The translations under genes and the position numbers were made by a program. A stretch of 64,000 bases of DNA from JACMLD01 sp038207265 (GTDB lineage Bacteria > Bacteroidota > Bacteroidia > Chitinophagales > Chitinophagaceae). The notes under the pieces are model-generated. The model was not told the origin of the DNA. It did no database searches and saw nothing but the letters and a program-made list of their open reading frames with translations. Of this stretch, positions 7,982 through 17,020 are shown piece after piece. The DNA is taken from positions 32,626 through 96,625 of the forward strand of contig JBBQZZ010000019.1 of assembly GCA_038207265.1 (NCBI GenBank), read 5' to 3'. Numbering within the stretch: position 1 is the stretch's first letter; each line of letters starts with the position of its first letter.

Positions 7982-8380
7982 TCATTCGCCCGTAAACCGC
8001 AAAGGAGAAGGCATCAGATCAAATATAGCTTCTTCTTCCGCCATTTGAATATTGAGTTGATAGTCTTCATTTGTTTTTAAAACAATTTTTTCCTTAACTA
8101 CTTTATGGTATCCATCTTTTTGAAAAACAAATTTATAAACGCCCGGTTTTAAATCTATAAGGCTGAAATTGCCATTAACATCGCTAAACGTTACTTTTTC
8201 TTTCCTGGTGGCACTGTATGCAGTAACATTCACATCTTTCAATGGTTTCCCGGTTTCAGTAAATGTGATACTACCAATCATATCCGGATCTTCTTTCTTC
8301 TCTTTTGATCCAGTATTGGCAAATCCTACTAATCCGCCCAGAAGACAAATAAGCAGCAGCGTTAATAATTTATTTTTCAT
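7982..8380 (-). CDS. Secreted carboxypeptidase-regulatory-like domain protein
   Basis: A 132-residue protein with a signal peptide (MKNKLLTLLLICLLGG...FAN) and a single CarboxypepD_reg-like beta-sandwich. The domain shows GSITFTETGKPLKDVNVTAY, then SDVNGNFSLIDLKPGVYKF, the usual pattern of the plug-proximal domain of SusC/TonB receptors and related proteins. Here the domain stands alone with no receptor following. It converges with the transporter-cupin gene, the stop codons being 27 bases apart. The function is not known; such domains often bind partner proteins or sugars. Confidence 0.8.
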   Translation of the reverse strand: MKNKLLTLLLICLLGGLVGFANTGSKEKKEDPDMIGSITFTETGKPLKDVNVTAYSATRKEKVTFSDVNGNFSLIDLKPGVYKFVFQKDGYHKVVKEKIVLKTNEDYQLNIQMAEEEAIFDLMPSPLRFTGE

Positions 8381-8432
8381 ATCAGCGATTTGAGTTGTTA
8401 GCAGGTTCCTTCTGCAAATTCTAACGCTAAAG

Positions 8433-9386
8433 TTATAACTTCCTTAATGGATTTGCTATTGCGGATTCAAATTCTTCCCAAACTTCTTTTACGATTTCCG
8501 ACGCCGGCTGAATGCTTTTTACGATAGCACTCACCTGTCCTATCTCCAGTTCGCCTTCCTCCAGATCACCTTCAAACATTCCTTTTTTTGCCCTTCCCCT
8601 ACCCAGTATTGCTGAAAGAGATGCTATGTCTGCACCCTTTTGTTCGGCTTCGATAATCTTTTGGAAAAACTTGTTTTTTAGTAGACGGACGGGAACAATA
8701 CTCTTAAGACTCAGCATGGTATCCCCTTCGCTGCTTTGGATAACCAATTTTTTAAAATCCGGGTGTGAAGAGGCTTCATCACTTGCTACAAAACGGGTTC
8801 CCATTTGTGCTCCTTCGGCACCCATAATCATTGCTGCAAGCATTTGCCTGCCATTTGCAATTCCGCCCGCTGCAATCACGGGTAATTCCACCGCGTTTAC
8901 AACGGCCGGGATTAAAACCATAGACGTAGTTTCCTCTCTTCCATTATGACCCCCTGCTTCAAATCCCTCTGCTACTATTGCATCACAACCCGCATCGGCT
9001 GCCTTTTTCGCAAAACGGCTGCTGCTGACCACATGCACTACTATTATACCTTTTTCTTTCAGCGTAGCCGTCCAGACAGATGGATTACCGGCAGAAGTAA
9101 AAACAATAGGAACTTTTTCTTCGATAATTATTTGAATATGCTTTTCGATGTCAGGATACATCAAAGGAACATTTACTCCAAAAGGCTTGCTGGTAGCGGA
9201 TTTACATTGCCGGATATGATTACGCAATACATCGGGGTACATACTGCCACTTCCTATCAACCCCAACGCACCGGCATTACTCACTGCACTGCATAAACGC
9301 CAGCCACTGGTCCATACCATTCCTGCCTGTATTATTGGGTAATTGATACCAAATAGTTTTGTAATCCGGTTTGAAAATAAGGCCAT
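8433..9386 (-). CDS. Nitronate monooxygenase (2-nitropropane dioxygenase family)
   Basis: The 317-residue protein is an FMN-binding TIM barrel. It begins with the family pattern FGINYPIIQAGMVW. The family active-site region AEGFEAGGHNG (residues about 139-149) carries the histidine, and the phosphate-binding loop VIAAGGIANGRQMLAAM and MGTRFVASDEASSH follow. It oxidises alkyl nitronates to carbonyl compounds and nitrite in characterised members. FabK-type enoyl reductases share the fold, but the GGHNG motif and length favour the nitronate monooxygenase group. It is a single gene, with neighbours that do not suggest a pathway. Confidence 0.88.
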   Translation of the reverse strand: MALFSNRITKLFGINYPIIQAGMVWTSGWRLCSAVSNAGALGLIGSGSMYPDVLRNHIRQCKSATSKPFGVNVPLMYPDIEKHIQIIIEEKVPIVFTSAGNPSVWTATLKEKGIIVVHVVSSSRFAKKAADAGCDAIVAEGFEAGGHNGREETTSMVLIPAVVNAVELPVIAAGGIANGRQMLAAMIMGAEGAQMGTRFVASDEASSHPDFKKLVIQSSEGDTMLSLKSIVPVRLLKNKFFQKIIEAEQKGADIASLSAILGRGRAKKGMFEGDLEEGELEIGQVSAIVKSIQPASEIVKEVWEEFESAIANPLRKL

Positions 9387-9496
9387 TTGAATGCAAGATT
9401 TGGTGAGTTTAGTAATAGTGTCGCCTTAAATTGGATCGAAGCTTTCAAATTATTTAGCGCAAAAAATAATGAAGAACAGGATGATGATATATTTTT

Positions 9497-10495
9497 TCAG
9501 GTTCTTCCCAAATCAATCTCGGTGTTGTCGCCAATGTTCAGGCTTCGGCTCTCGCCTTTTAATTCCGTATCGCTTCCAATCAGGGAGTGAGTAAGTACAA
9601 TATCCAGCAGGTTTGCAAATGCACCAATAATTGAATCTTTTACGATCGAATAATTAATAGATACTTTTTCTCCTATGGCAACATTGGGCCCTATGATAGA
9701 GTTTTTGATATCGCAACCTGCTGCAATGCTGACAGGGGGAATGATGATTGTATTGACAAACTGATGGTCCTCTGCAATGTTGTGACCAAACTTCTTCAAC
9801 AAAATTGCATTGCTTTCCAGCAGTGAATCTTTTTTACCACAATCAAACCAGTTCTGAACTTTATAGGGTTGAATTTTTGCACCCTGGTGTATCATACATT
9901 CCAGCGCGTCTGTAAGATTGTACTCACCCCTGCTTTTTATCTGGTTTTTGATGTTGTTTTCAAGACAACCAAACAAAATTCCGGATTCTTTAATACGGTA
10001 AATGCCTACAAGGGCCATATTTGATTTAGGGATCTGCGGTTTTTCCACCACTTTGCTTACAAATCCATCTTCGTTCATTTCTGCTACACCAAAATCTCTG
10101 GGGTCATCCACCTTCTTTACTCCAACCATGGAAAATTCATTCTTCAGTACATCTTCAACATTGTATTCACAGATAGAGTCTCCCAATACAATGAAGATCT
10201 CATCCTGTGCAACAATTTCTTTCGTAAGCATTATTGCATGACCCAGTCCCTGCCGTTCATTTTGATGGATAAAATGGCTTTGGAGTTCCGGATATTTCGA
10301 TTTTACAAAGTCCTGGATTTTATCCCCCAGGTATCCCACGATAAAAATAAATTCTGAAATACCGGCTTCCTGCAATTGATCAACAATGATACTGAGTATG
10401 GTTTTGCCAGCCAGTGGAATCAGTGCTTTTGGTTGTGTATATGTGTGAGGACGCAGTTTTGTACCTGCACCAGCTACCGGTATGATTGCTTTCAT
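9497..10495 (-). CDS. Sugar nucleotidyltransferase with left-handed beta-helix tail
   Basis: The 332-residue protein starts MKAIIPVAGAGTKLRPHTY. An in-frame ATG 36 bases upstream was rejected because the nucleotide-binding loop is normally at the N-terminus. The PKALIPLAGK segment and the metal-binding region VLGDSICEY complete the Rossmann-like catalytic domain (about 1-235). Residues 250-332 show hexapeptide-like repeats (IKNSIIGPNVAIGEKVSINYSI), a left-handed beta-helix. It would join a nucleoside triphosphate to a sugar 1-phosphate for cell-surface polysaccharide. The sugar (glucose, mannose or GlcNAc) cannot be told. Confidence 0.88.
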   Translation of the reverse strand: MKAIIPVAGAGTKLRPHTYTQPKALIPLAGKTILSIIVDQLQEAGISEFIFIVGYLGDKIQDFVKSKYPELQSHFIHQNERQGLGHAIMLTKEIVAQDEIFIVLGDSICEYNVEDVLKNEFSMVGVKKVDDPRDFGVAEMNEDGFVSKVVEKPQIPKSNMALVGIYRIKESGILFGCLENNIKNQIKSRGEYNLTDALECMIHQGAKIQPYKVQNWFDCGKKDSLLESNAILLKKFGHNIAEDHQFVNTIIIPPVSIAAGCDIKNSIIGPNVAIGEKVSINYSIVKDSIIGAFANLLDIVLTHSLIGSDTELKGESRSLNIGDNTEIDLGRT

Positions 10496-10584
10496 ATTTC
10501 GTCTTTCAAAAACGCGTGTGAAAATAGTCAATTCCGGTTAATAAATTCCCTTTCATCAAAAACCATCCATATTCACTAACTCAG

Positions 10585-10592
10585 TATTTTTG
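10585..10592 (+). promoter_or_regulatory. Candidate -7 element for glyA
   Basis: TATTTTTG fits TAnnTTTG and lies 123 bases before the glyA start. It would give a leader of over 100 bases that contains a possible long-range pairing (10608-10614 with 10671-10677). No good -33 element is seen. Confidence 0.3.
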
Positions 10593-10714
10593 CGCCACAA
10601 ATACAAAACAGGTGTTCGGGTTTAATGAGACTGTACAGCATTATTTTCTCTTATCTGCGAAACATTTTATCACCTGTACAATTTGTTCATTACTCAACTT
10701 TTTAATAAGCACAT

Positions 10715-11995
10715 ATGCAAAGAGACAATTTGGTTTTTGATTTGATCCAAAAAGAACTGGAAAGACAGCGTCATGGTATTGAATTGATCGCCTCCGAAAA
10801 TTTCACTTCCCTGCAGGTAATGCAGGCCATGGGTGGGGTAATGACCAATAAATATGCAGAAGGATATCCAGGTCGCAGGTACTATGCAGGTTGTGAAATT
10901 GTGGACCAGACAGAACAATTGGCTATTGACCGGTTAAGACAAATTTTTAATTGCGAATATGCCAATGTACAACCGCATAGCGGCGCACAGGCAAATGCAG
11001 CGGTATTGCTTGCCATTCTGCAGCCAGGTGACAAAATACTCGGACTTGATTTAAGTATGGGTGGACATCTTACCCATGGTTCAGCCGTAAATTTTAGTGG
11101 AAAGCTATATCAACCCCATTTTTATGGCGTAAAAAGAGAAACAGGATTGGTTGATTATGAAATGCTGGAAGCCCAGGCAAGAAAAGAAAAACCAAAATTA
11201 ATTATTTGTGGTGCTTCTGCTTATAGCCGGGATTGGGATTATGCCCGCATCCGGAAAGTTGCCGATGAAATTGGCGCATTTGTAATGTGCGATATGGCAC
11301 ATCCGGCGGGTTTGATAGCAAAAAATTTATTGAATTCTCCGTTTGAAGATTGCCATTTTGTTACTTCCACAACGCACAAAACCCTGCGTGGACCAAGAGG
11401 AGGTATCATCTTAATGAAAAAAGATTTTGAAAACCCCTTTGGCTTGAAAGATGTAAAGGGAAATATACGCATGATGAGCAACCTACTGGATATGGCTGTT
11501 TTTCCTGGCATCCAGGGTGGACCACTGGAACATGTGATTGCTGCCAAAGCGATCGCCTTTGGTGAAATTCTTTCAGATGAATTTACCATATATGCGCAAC
11601 AGGTTATCAAAAATGCACAGGCAATGGCCAGGGCATTTGTTGAAAAAGGTTACCAGTTGATCAGCAGCGGAACAGACAATCATTTAATGTTGATCGATCT
11701 CCGCAATAAAAATATCAGTGGTAAAAAAGCGGAACATGTATTGGTGAAAGCAGATATTACACTCAATAAAAACATGGTTCCCTTTGATGATAAGAGTGCT
11801 TTTGTTACATCAGGTATACGTATAGGTACACCTGCGGTTACTACACGCGGCATGAAAGAAGATCATATGCAGTTTATAGTAAACGTTATTGACAATGTAT
11901 TGATGAATGCAGACGATGAAAGTCTTATCAGCGCCGTTCGAAAACAGGTAAATGAATTCATGCAACAGTTTGTGTTATACCCGGAGCTGGGTTGA
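10715..11995 (+). CDS. glyA: Serine hydroxymethyltransferase
   Basis: This pyridoxal-phosphate enzyme converts serine and tetrahydrofolate to glycine and methylene-tetrahydrofolate in the cytoplasm. The 426-residue protein has the cofactor lysine at 222 in STTHKTLRGPRGG, the substrate loop ELIASENFTS, the PHSGAQAN motif and the DMAHPAGL segment. The length is normal. It converges on the CHAT gene, and the two coding ends overlap by 21 bases (11975-11995), so no shared terminator can lie between them. Confidence 0.97.
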   Translation: MQRDNLVFDLIQKELERQRHGIELIASENFTSLQVMQAMGGVMTNKYAEGYPGRRYYAGCEIVDQTEQLAIDRLRQIFNCEYANVQPHSGAQANAAVLLAILQPGDKILGLDLSMGGHLTHGSAVNFSGKLYQPHFYGVKRETGLVDYEMLEAQARKEKPKLIICGASAYSRDWDYARIRKVADEIGAFVMCDMAHPAGLIAKNLLNSPFEDCHFVTSTTHKTLRGPRGGIILMKKDFENPFGLKDVKGNIRMMSNLLDMAVFPGIQGGPLEHVIAAKAIAFGEILSDEFTIYAQQVIKNAQAMARAFVEKGYQLISSGTDNHLMLIDLRNKNISGKKAEHVLVKADITLNKNMVPFDDKSAFVTSGIRIGTPAVTTRGMKEDHMQFIVNVIDNVLMNADDESLISAVRKQVNEFMQQFVLYPELG

Positions 11996-14749
11996 TGCAT
12001 TCCTGTTTTTTATTTTTTTCCAGCCAAAGAAAATAATTCCTGCAAATACGAGAGCGGCGAACGGATATTTCCATGAAAATGGTTTGTCTAATAGTATCGG
12101 ATCTGTTTTGCCAACCAGGATGGGTGCGGCCCAGTAGTAAGGTAAACGGTTATCCCCCTCTGAACTATTTATGAAATCAAGCTTTGCTTTTTGCAAAGCA
12201 ATGTCCAGTGGCAGCCCTTTTACAAGTTGTTCATAAAACAATTCGGTTAGCCTGTAGGTTGCTCTACTATCGATGGACCACAAATTGGTAACGGATGATG
12301 GAACGCCTAGTGCAGCAAATCCGCGGTTGAAGCTAAATACGCCTTCTCCTGCGTAAAAAGTCCCGTTCCCGGTTTCACAAGCAGATAAAACGATGAGCTG
12401 AGTAAAAGGTTTCTTCCCAAGAATAAGCTCAGATAGATACAAAGAAGAATCGGAAAAATATATTACAGGTTCCTTATTACTACTGCTATCAGCCGCATGT
12501 GTATATAACTGAATGATTTTATACTTGTAAAATTGCTCCATAAAATTACCTTTAGAGGCCTTACCGGCAATGTAGTTATCTGACTTAATAAAATAAGCTT
12601 GTAAATGCGCAAGCGACTGACTACTGCCAGGTAATGCAGATAAATTCATAGCCGCTGGGTATTGTTCTGGTGCAACTCCCATAAAATTTAAAGAACCTGA
12701 GCTTAAATTTGAAACAAAATTATTCAAAAGATAGCGGGCTGAATAGGTATAACTCACCGGGTGATCATTTAAAAAATAAACAGGCGATGCCGGATTTGAA
12801 ACATTAGTTACCAATGCCTCAAAAGGAAAATAATAACCGTTGGGGGAAATGATTAAACGAGCTGCAGGCAAAATATTCTCCCGAAAAATCAACCGGTATA
12901 AATGATTGGCTGTTTTGGTATAATCACTAAACCGGCTATTAATTAAAGATTGATTGGTGATATAACTGATATAGATTTTTGTTGTGCTATCAAAATCAGT
13001 CTTGTTGATTTTATTAAAATAAGTTTGGGAGGATGTTATCAATATTGAATAAACAGCACTATCCCCTTCAAACAATTCAAGTAATGACTGGTTATCCTTC
13101 AATATTTCTTTTTTTACGTCTATAAGTGTAATCATAGATGTGTCCATGAAGCTCTGATAATACAAAGGATTTCGCCTTTTTATAAGCTTTTCCAAACGAT
13201 CCAATATCTGACTGTTTAAACCTAGTTCATTTTGAATCTCGATATTACGCCTTGAAGATAAATTCGCAGTGTTCAATTCATTTTCCAACTGTGCGATTTT
13301 TCTTTTTACTTGTGCTTGTTGAAGTATATCATCATTACTAAGTTTATTAAATTCATTCAGTTGATCCTGGAGCAGGACCGCACGGCTTTTTTCAAAAAAA
13401 TAAAAGGCGTCAGCGGCATTATTTTGCAAGTAAGCAGCGGCTATGGCTTGTTCATATAAACGCCGGGCTTGTTTACGCCAGAAAAGTTTCGATTGCATGG
13501 CTGATTGTCCCGATTTGATTTCATTTAGCAATTTGTCGGCTACCCGATAAATGTGAAGTGCCGTACTAAGATCTTCCTCCTTTTTAAGCCGTTTATATTT
13601 AAACTGGAAAGCATCTGCTTTATCGAGAACGAGGCCAAAAACATATTCAGCTACATTATTATTTAACAAGCCACTGCGGTAAGTACGCAATAATACCTGC
13701 TCATCTGCCCCAGGCTTTATAATATCAAAAGCTTTTTGAAAATAATAAAATGCAGAATCGTAGCGGCCTTTTTGTATCCAGAGATTAGCTATATTATCCA
13801 GGATGTTCACTGCACTAAACGGTGAAGCATAACTCAATGCCTTTTTAAAATAAAAAAGGGCTATGTCATACTGCTGAAGCTGTTGAAAATATAATTTGAA
13901 TCCCAGGTTAGTAAGAGTTGCTGAACACCCATCATAATTTTTAACTTGTTCATCATAAAATATAGCCTGCTTCGAATAAATGAGCGCCATTTTTACATCT
14001 TTCTTCTCTGCAGCAATACTGGCCATAGAACCATATAGGGCCCCTAAATTTTTTGTATACCTTGTTTTTCGTGCTTCTGCAATCGCTTTAAAAAGCAATT
14101 CTTCTGCTTCCTTAAATTCACGTAAAAAAATCAGCGAATTGATTCTCCATATCTGGTAAAGAAAAATATGTTCTACTTCATAGTCACTTGCACGGCTCAT
14201 ATTTTCCCCAATTATAGCATAATTGATACAGCGGTAATAGTCGCCTGCCTCAAAAAGACCCTGTGTACGTGCATAAATTAATGGCACTGCATATTCATAT
14301 CCTGTTTTCAAATTCAAAGCAACTGAAATACAACTGTCTATAGCTTCTGCTTCCAAGTTTGAGCGTTTTAGTGAATCATAAAATATTCTGAGATTATTAT
14401 AGCTTTTGACAAGATGGTTAGGATTGATTGCTGGTTTGCCCGCATGGGTATATATGATATCAATAGACTTACGCGTATATTCAACGGCGCCGGTAAAATT
14501 TTTTTGAACAGAGGTTAACCAGCCAATACGCTGAAGCAACAAAGCATGTGCGGAATCAAATGGATCAGCACATTTTTTTTCCTTGCTCAGCCTGAATAGT
14601 AATTCAACCAATTGTTGTTCAGGCAGCACTTTACTGGAATCGCGGAGATATACAATACGCTTCCACAGAGAATCCCTGTCCGGACATTGGCCTGACAGGG
14701 ATGTAGCAAATAACACTGCAGAAAAAATGAATAGGAATAAACGCATCAA
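11975..14749 (-). CDS. TPR-repeat protein with C-terminal CHAT (caspase-like) protease domain
   Basis: A 924-residue envelope protein. It has a signal peptide (LFLFIFSAVLFATSLSG). About 500 residues of tetratricopeptide-type helical pairs follow (for example YSKQAIFYDEQVKNYDGC, ALFYFKKALSYASPF), with a possible coiled coil at about 460-520. The CHAT domain covers about 590-885, with a probable catalytic histidine at 751 (YTHAAD) and cysteine at 791 (LSACETGNG). A single helix at 895-910 and a basic tail follow, which would anchor the protein in the membrane with the protease outside. It is the last gene of a unit with an ECF sigma factor, a membrane TPR protein and a subtilisin-like lipoprotein. 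CHAT proteases are relatives of caspases and separase; targets here are unknown. Confidence 0.9.
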   Translation of the reverse strand: MMRLFLFIFSAVLFATSLSGQCPDRDSLWKRIVYLRDSSKVLPEQQLVELLFRLSKEKKCADPFDSAHALLLQRIGWLTSVQKNFTGAVEYTRKSIDIIYTHAGKPAINPNHLVKSYNNLRIFYDSLKRSNLEAEAIDSCISVALNLKTGYEYAVPLIYARTQGLFEAGDYYRCINYAIIGENMSRASDYEVEHIFLYQIWRINSLIFLREFKEAEELLFKAIAEARKTRYTKNLGALYGSMASIAAEKKDVKMALIYSKQAIFYDEQVKNYDGCSATLTNLGFKLYFQQLQQYDIALFYFKKALSYASPFSAVNILDNIANLWIQKGRYDSAFYYFQKAFDIIKPGADEQVLLRTYRSGLLNNNVAEYVFGLVLDKADAFQFKYKRLKKEEDLSTALHIYRVADKLLNEIKSGQSAMQSKLFWRKQARRLYEQAIAAAYLQNNAADAFYFFEKSRAVLLQDQLNEFNKLSNDDILQQAQVKRKIAQLENELNTANLSSRRNIEIQNELGLNSQILDRLEKLIKRRNPLYYQSFMDTSMITLIDVKKEILKDNQSLLELFEGDSAVYSILITSSQTYFNKINKTDFDSTTKIYISYITNQSLINSRFSDYTKTANHLYRLIFRENILPAARLIISPNGYYFPFEALVTNVSNPASPVYFLNDHPVSYTYSARYLLNNFVSNLSSGSLNFMGVAPEQYPAAMNLSALPGSSQSLAHLQAYFIKSDNYIAGKASKGNFMEQFYKYKIIQLYTHAADSSSNKEPVIYFSDSSLYLSELILGKKPFTQLIVLSACETGNGTFYAGEGVFSFNRGFAALGVPSSVTNLWSIDSRATYRLTELFYEQLVKGLPLDIALQKAKLDFINSSEGDNRLPYYWAAPILVGKTDPILLDKPFSWKYPFAALVFAGIIFFGWKKIKNRNASTQLRV

Positions 14750-14767
14750 TTATTACTTGTAAAATCA

Positions 14768-16249
14768 TCATTGATTAGAATTATCAATAAACCTTCCATC
14801 CCGTGTAACTTTCAAAAGTGAACTGATTGTATGGGTCACAAAATTTATACTCTGCCTGACCGTTGGTGCAGCCGCTCCAACAACATTTATCAAATTTGCC
14901 ATCACTTTTCCACTGAAGACGGGTGTAGCGAAAGAAGATCCTTCAAATCCCGAGCTTTGAGAAGGCTTAATGGACTTTAAAAAAAATGCACAACAGTTCT
15001 GCGAGTTGTTTAATACGCCCAGTGTAACATATCTCGCAGAATAATTTTGGTAGACACATGATTGATTCAAATCTCTTAAACCAGTAATACTAATAACATT
15101 GTTGAGGTTATCGCTGAAACTGGCGGGATAAAATAACCTGATAGCAGCAGGACCATTCAGGAGTTCATTGCTTGCAGGAACCGGGAATTTACATAGTAAG
15201 TTAGGGTCATGCGGCAATGGTAAATTACCTGCTGCAGCAAAAACGAATATGGAATCTGTTCCAGGTGTATTGCAACGATTTAAATAATGTGCCAGTACAG
15301 GATCTGATATACCGGTGGTGTCATAATAGCCCAGGCTTGCATTGATAATGGTGGCGTGATTTTTAATAGCGTAGCTTAAGGCACAACCAACATTAAATGT
15401 GGTGCCGCTTTCTTTACTATCAAGAACTTTAAGCACCATTATTTTTGGATAGGATGAAACATTTCCCATCGCCTCCAAAGCAATAGTAGCAACAGCAGTT
15501 CCGTGTTTTTTGAGATTATCGTCTTGAAAATAGTCTAAAGAGGAAGCGGGAGTGAAAGCGGGTGCATTAAAAGTAAAGTTGCGTAAAGTTCTTCCGCCCG
15601 GATCAGTCCATATTAGTTTACCAAGTTTGCTGTCGAAATAATCTGGATCCAGTCCCGTATCCATGATAGCTAATATTCTTGAATTAGTACCAACATTATT
15701 TAAAGCAAATTTATTATCTGCAGCATAATTGACACTGTTGGGATCGATAGCGTTTTGACTCGGCGAATCAACAACAAGTCTATTATTAAGGCTGGCGATA
15801 TAAGGGATGTTATCACCACTACCACCATGTGGCGGAGGCGGAGGTGTTGGCGGATTATAGGCTTGCCCACTTCCACTCAGGGGAACGGGTGTGACATTGA
15901 GATTATATAATGAGGAATCACATGGGCAATATATTTCATAGTAGGATGGCATAAAGTTATACATCGCCAGATAATTTTTTATGTAATCCTTTACAACATC
16001 TATTTGCTGGGCCCTGAATGCATCATTGGAACCTGGTGGAAACATGATATTCCAACTGATCCATTTTGAGCTGTCAGGTTGGGACAAAGGCATGTATGCT
16101 GGTGTTATGGAAACTGGTCCGGTAACATTCAATGGCCCTTTAAGATTAAATTTTAAGGTACAGGAATTTAAGCCTGTTAAAAAGCAAGCTAACAGGATTG
16201 TAAAGAGAAAGCCGGAAATAGGTTCACTAAAAAGAAGCCTCTTTTTCAT
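14768..16249 (-). CDS. Subtilisin-like (S8) serine protease, predicted lipoprotein
   Basis: The protein has 493 residues from the ATG at 16249; an ATG at 16279 would add ten residues and cannot be excluded. The N-terminal hydrophobic stretch ends LTGLNSC, so Cys30 is a likely lipid-attachment site. A polyproline tract (PPTPPPPP, near 133-140) precedes the catalytic domain. The triad is visible: Asp197 in IMDTGLD, His249 in KKHGTAVA and Ser439 in GSSFATP, with the oxyanion asparagine in AAAGN. All are intact, so an active envelope protease is expected. It lies 19 bases upstream of the CHAT gene and 33 bases downstream of the TPR gene. The target, possibly the CHAT protein itself, is inference. 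Confidence 0.9.
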   Translation of the reverse strand: MKKRLLFSEPISGFLFTILLACFLTGLNSCTLKFNLKGPLNVTGPVSITPAYMPLSQPDSSKWISWNIMFPPGSNDAFRAQQIDVVKDYIKNYLAMYNFMPSYYEIYCPCDSSLYNLNVTPVPLSGSGQAYNPPTPPPPPHGGSGDNIPYIASLNNRLVVDSPSQNAIDPNSVNYAADNKFALNNVGTNSRILAIMDTGLDPDYFDSKLGKLIWTDPGGRTLRNFTFNAPAFTPASSLDYFQDDNLKKHGTAVATIALEAMGNVSSYPKIMVLKVLDSKESGTTFNVGCALSYAIKNHATIINASLGYYDTTGISDPVLAHYLNRCNTPGTDSIFVFAAAGNLPLPHDPNLLCKFPVPASNELLNGPAAIRLFYPASFSDNLNNVISITGLRDLNQSCVYQNYSARYVTLGVLNNSQNCCAFFLKSIKPSQSSGFEGSSFATPVFSGKVMANLINVVGAAAPTVRQSINFVTHTISSLLKVTRDGRFIDNSNQ

Positions 16250-16282
16250 ATTATTAAGTTTAGGGGTTATAGAAAGCAATGA

Positions 16283-17020
16283 TCACCATTTTCCTAACCA
16301 TTCTTCCGCTGTTCTCTTTTCTGCTAAATCATTTTCCAACACCTCGTGTAATAATTGTTTCGCCTTTAGCATATCCACAGGATTGCCACGTTTCATGAGT
16401 GTAAGGGCATGATAAAATTTCCCTGGGTTTGTATGGAGAGTAGTCTTCTCTACATCGCTAAAATATTCCAACGCTTTGTCGTACTGTTTCAATTTCAGGG
16501 AAACAATACCTGCATATTTTTTTGCTTCAGTGTTCCCTGTATCCGTTTTAAGAATGGTCTCAAATTGTTCTAATGCTTCAGCAGGTTTATTGTCATTATA
16601 TAAATTCTTTCCTTTTTGCAAACTGTTTTCATTACCCATGGTTACCGGCAGCTCATTAAAATTTTCTTTGATGTACTTATCTGCCATTTCCTTCGGTGTA
16701 GGCTGCGGCCACCAAAACCATCCTGCCATAAGGATTATCAAAATAACTGCTGCAACTGCCGCCACTTTCAACCACCGCCTCATAAAAACGACGGGAGGTT
16801 TATTTTCTTTAAGCAATTCTTCTGTATTGTATATTTCCCTGAACCGCTTTTTCTTTTCTTCGTTCATTTGATCTTTAAGCGCAGACAATGAACTACAATA
16901 AAAAGCTACCTCATCCGCAAATACCGGGTCATCCTGTATTTTTTGATCAAATTGCCTCATCTCATCCGGAGAAAGATTTTTGTCGAAGTAAGCGTTTATG
17001 TATTCAATATTCTGCATCAT
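16283..17020 (-). CDS. Single-pass membrane TPR protein, possible anti-sigma regulator
   Basis: The 245-residue protein has a cytoplasmic N-terminal domain (about 1-80) opening MMQNIEYINAYFDKNLSPDEM, similar in layout to anti-sigma factors (a short helical module that counts as a folded cap). One transmembrane helix lies at 83-104, rich in Ala/Ile then Trp/Pro. The extracytoplasmic part has two or three TPR-like pairs (KNLYNDNKPAEALEQF, KLKQYDKALEYF). It overlaps the end of the ECF sigma gene by 17 bases, the usual arrangement for sigma and anti-sigma pairs. The anti-sigma role is inferred from topology and position; no zinc-binding ZAS motif is seen. Confidence 0.82.
   Translation of the reverse strand: MMQNIEYINAYFDKNLSPDEMRQFDQKIQDDPVFADEVAFYCSSLSALKDQMNEEKKKRFREIYNTEELLKENKPPVVFMRRWLKVAAVAAVILIILMAGWFWWPQPTPKEMADKYIKENFNELPVTMGNENSLQKGKNLYNDNKPAEALEQFETILKTDTGNTEAKKYAGIVSLKLKQYDKALEYFSDVEKTTLHTNPGKFYHALTLMKRGNPVDMLKAKQLLHEVLENDLAEKRTAEEWLGKW

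Noticed and set aside
7982..8380. SusC/TonB-dependent receptor start
   Set aside because: The carboxypeptidase-regulatory-like domain is present, but the protein ends at 132 residues with no plug or barrel.
9387..9590. Plus-strand frame between nitronate monooxygenase and the nucleotidyltransferase
   Set aside because: It overlaps the end of the nucleotidyltransferase gene on the other strand and has no recognisable features.
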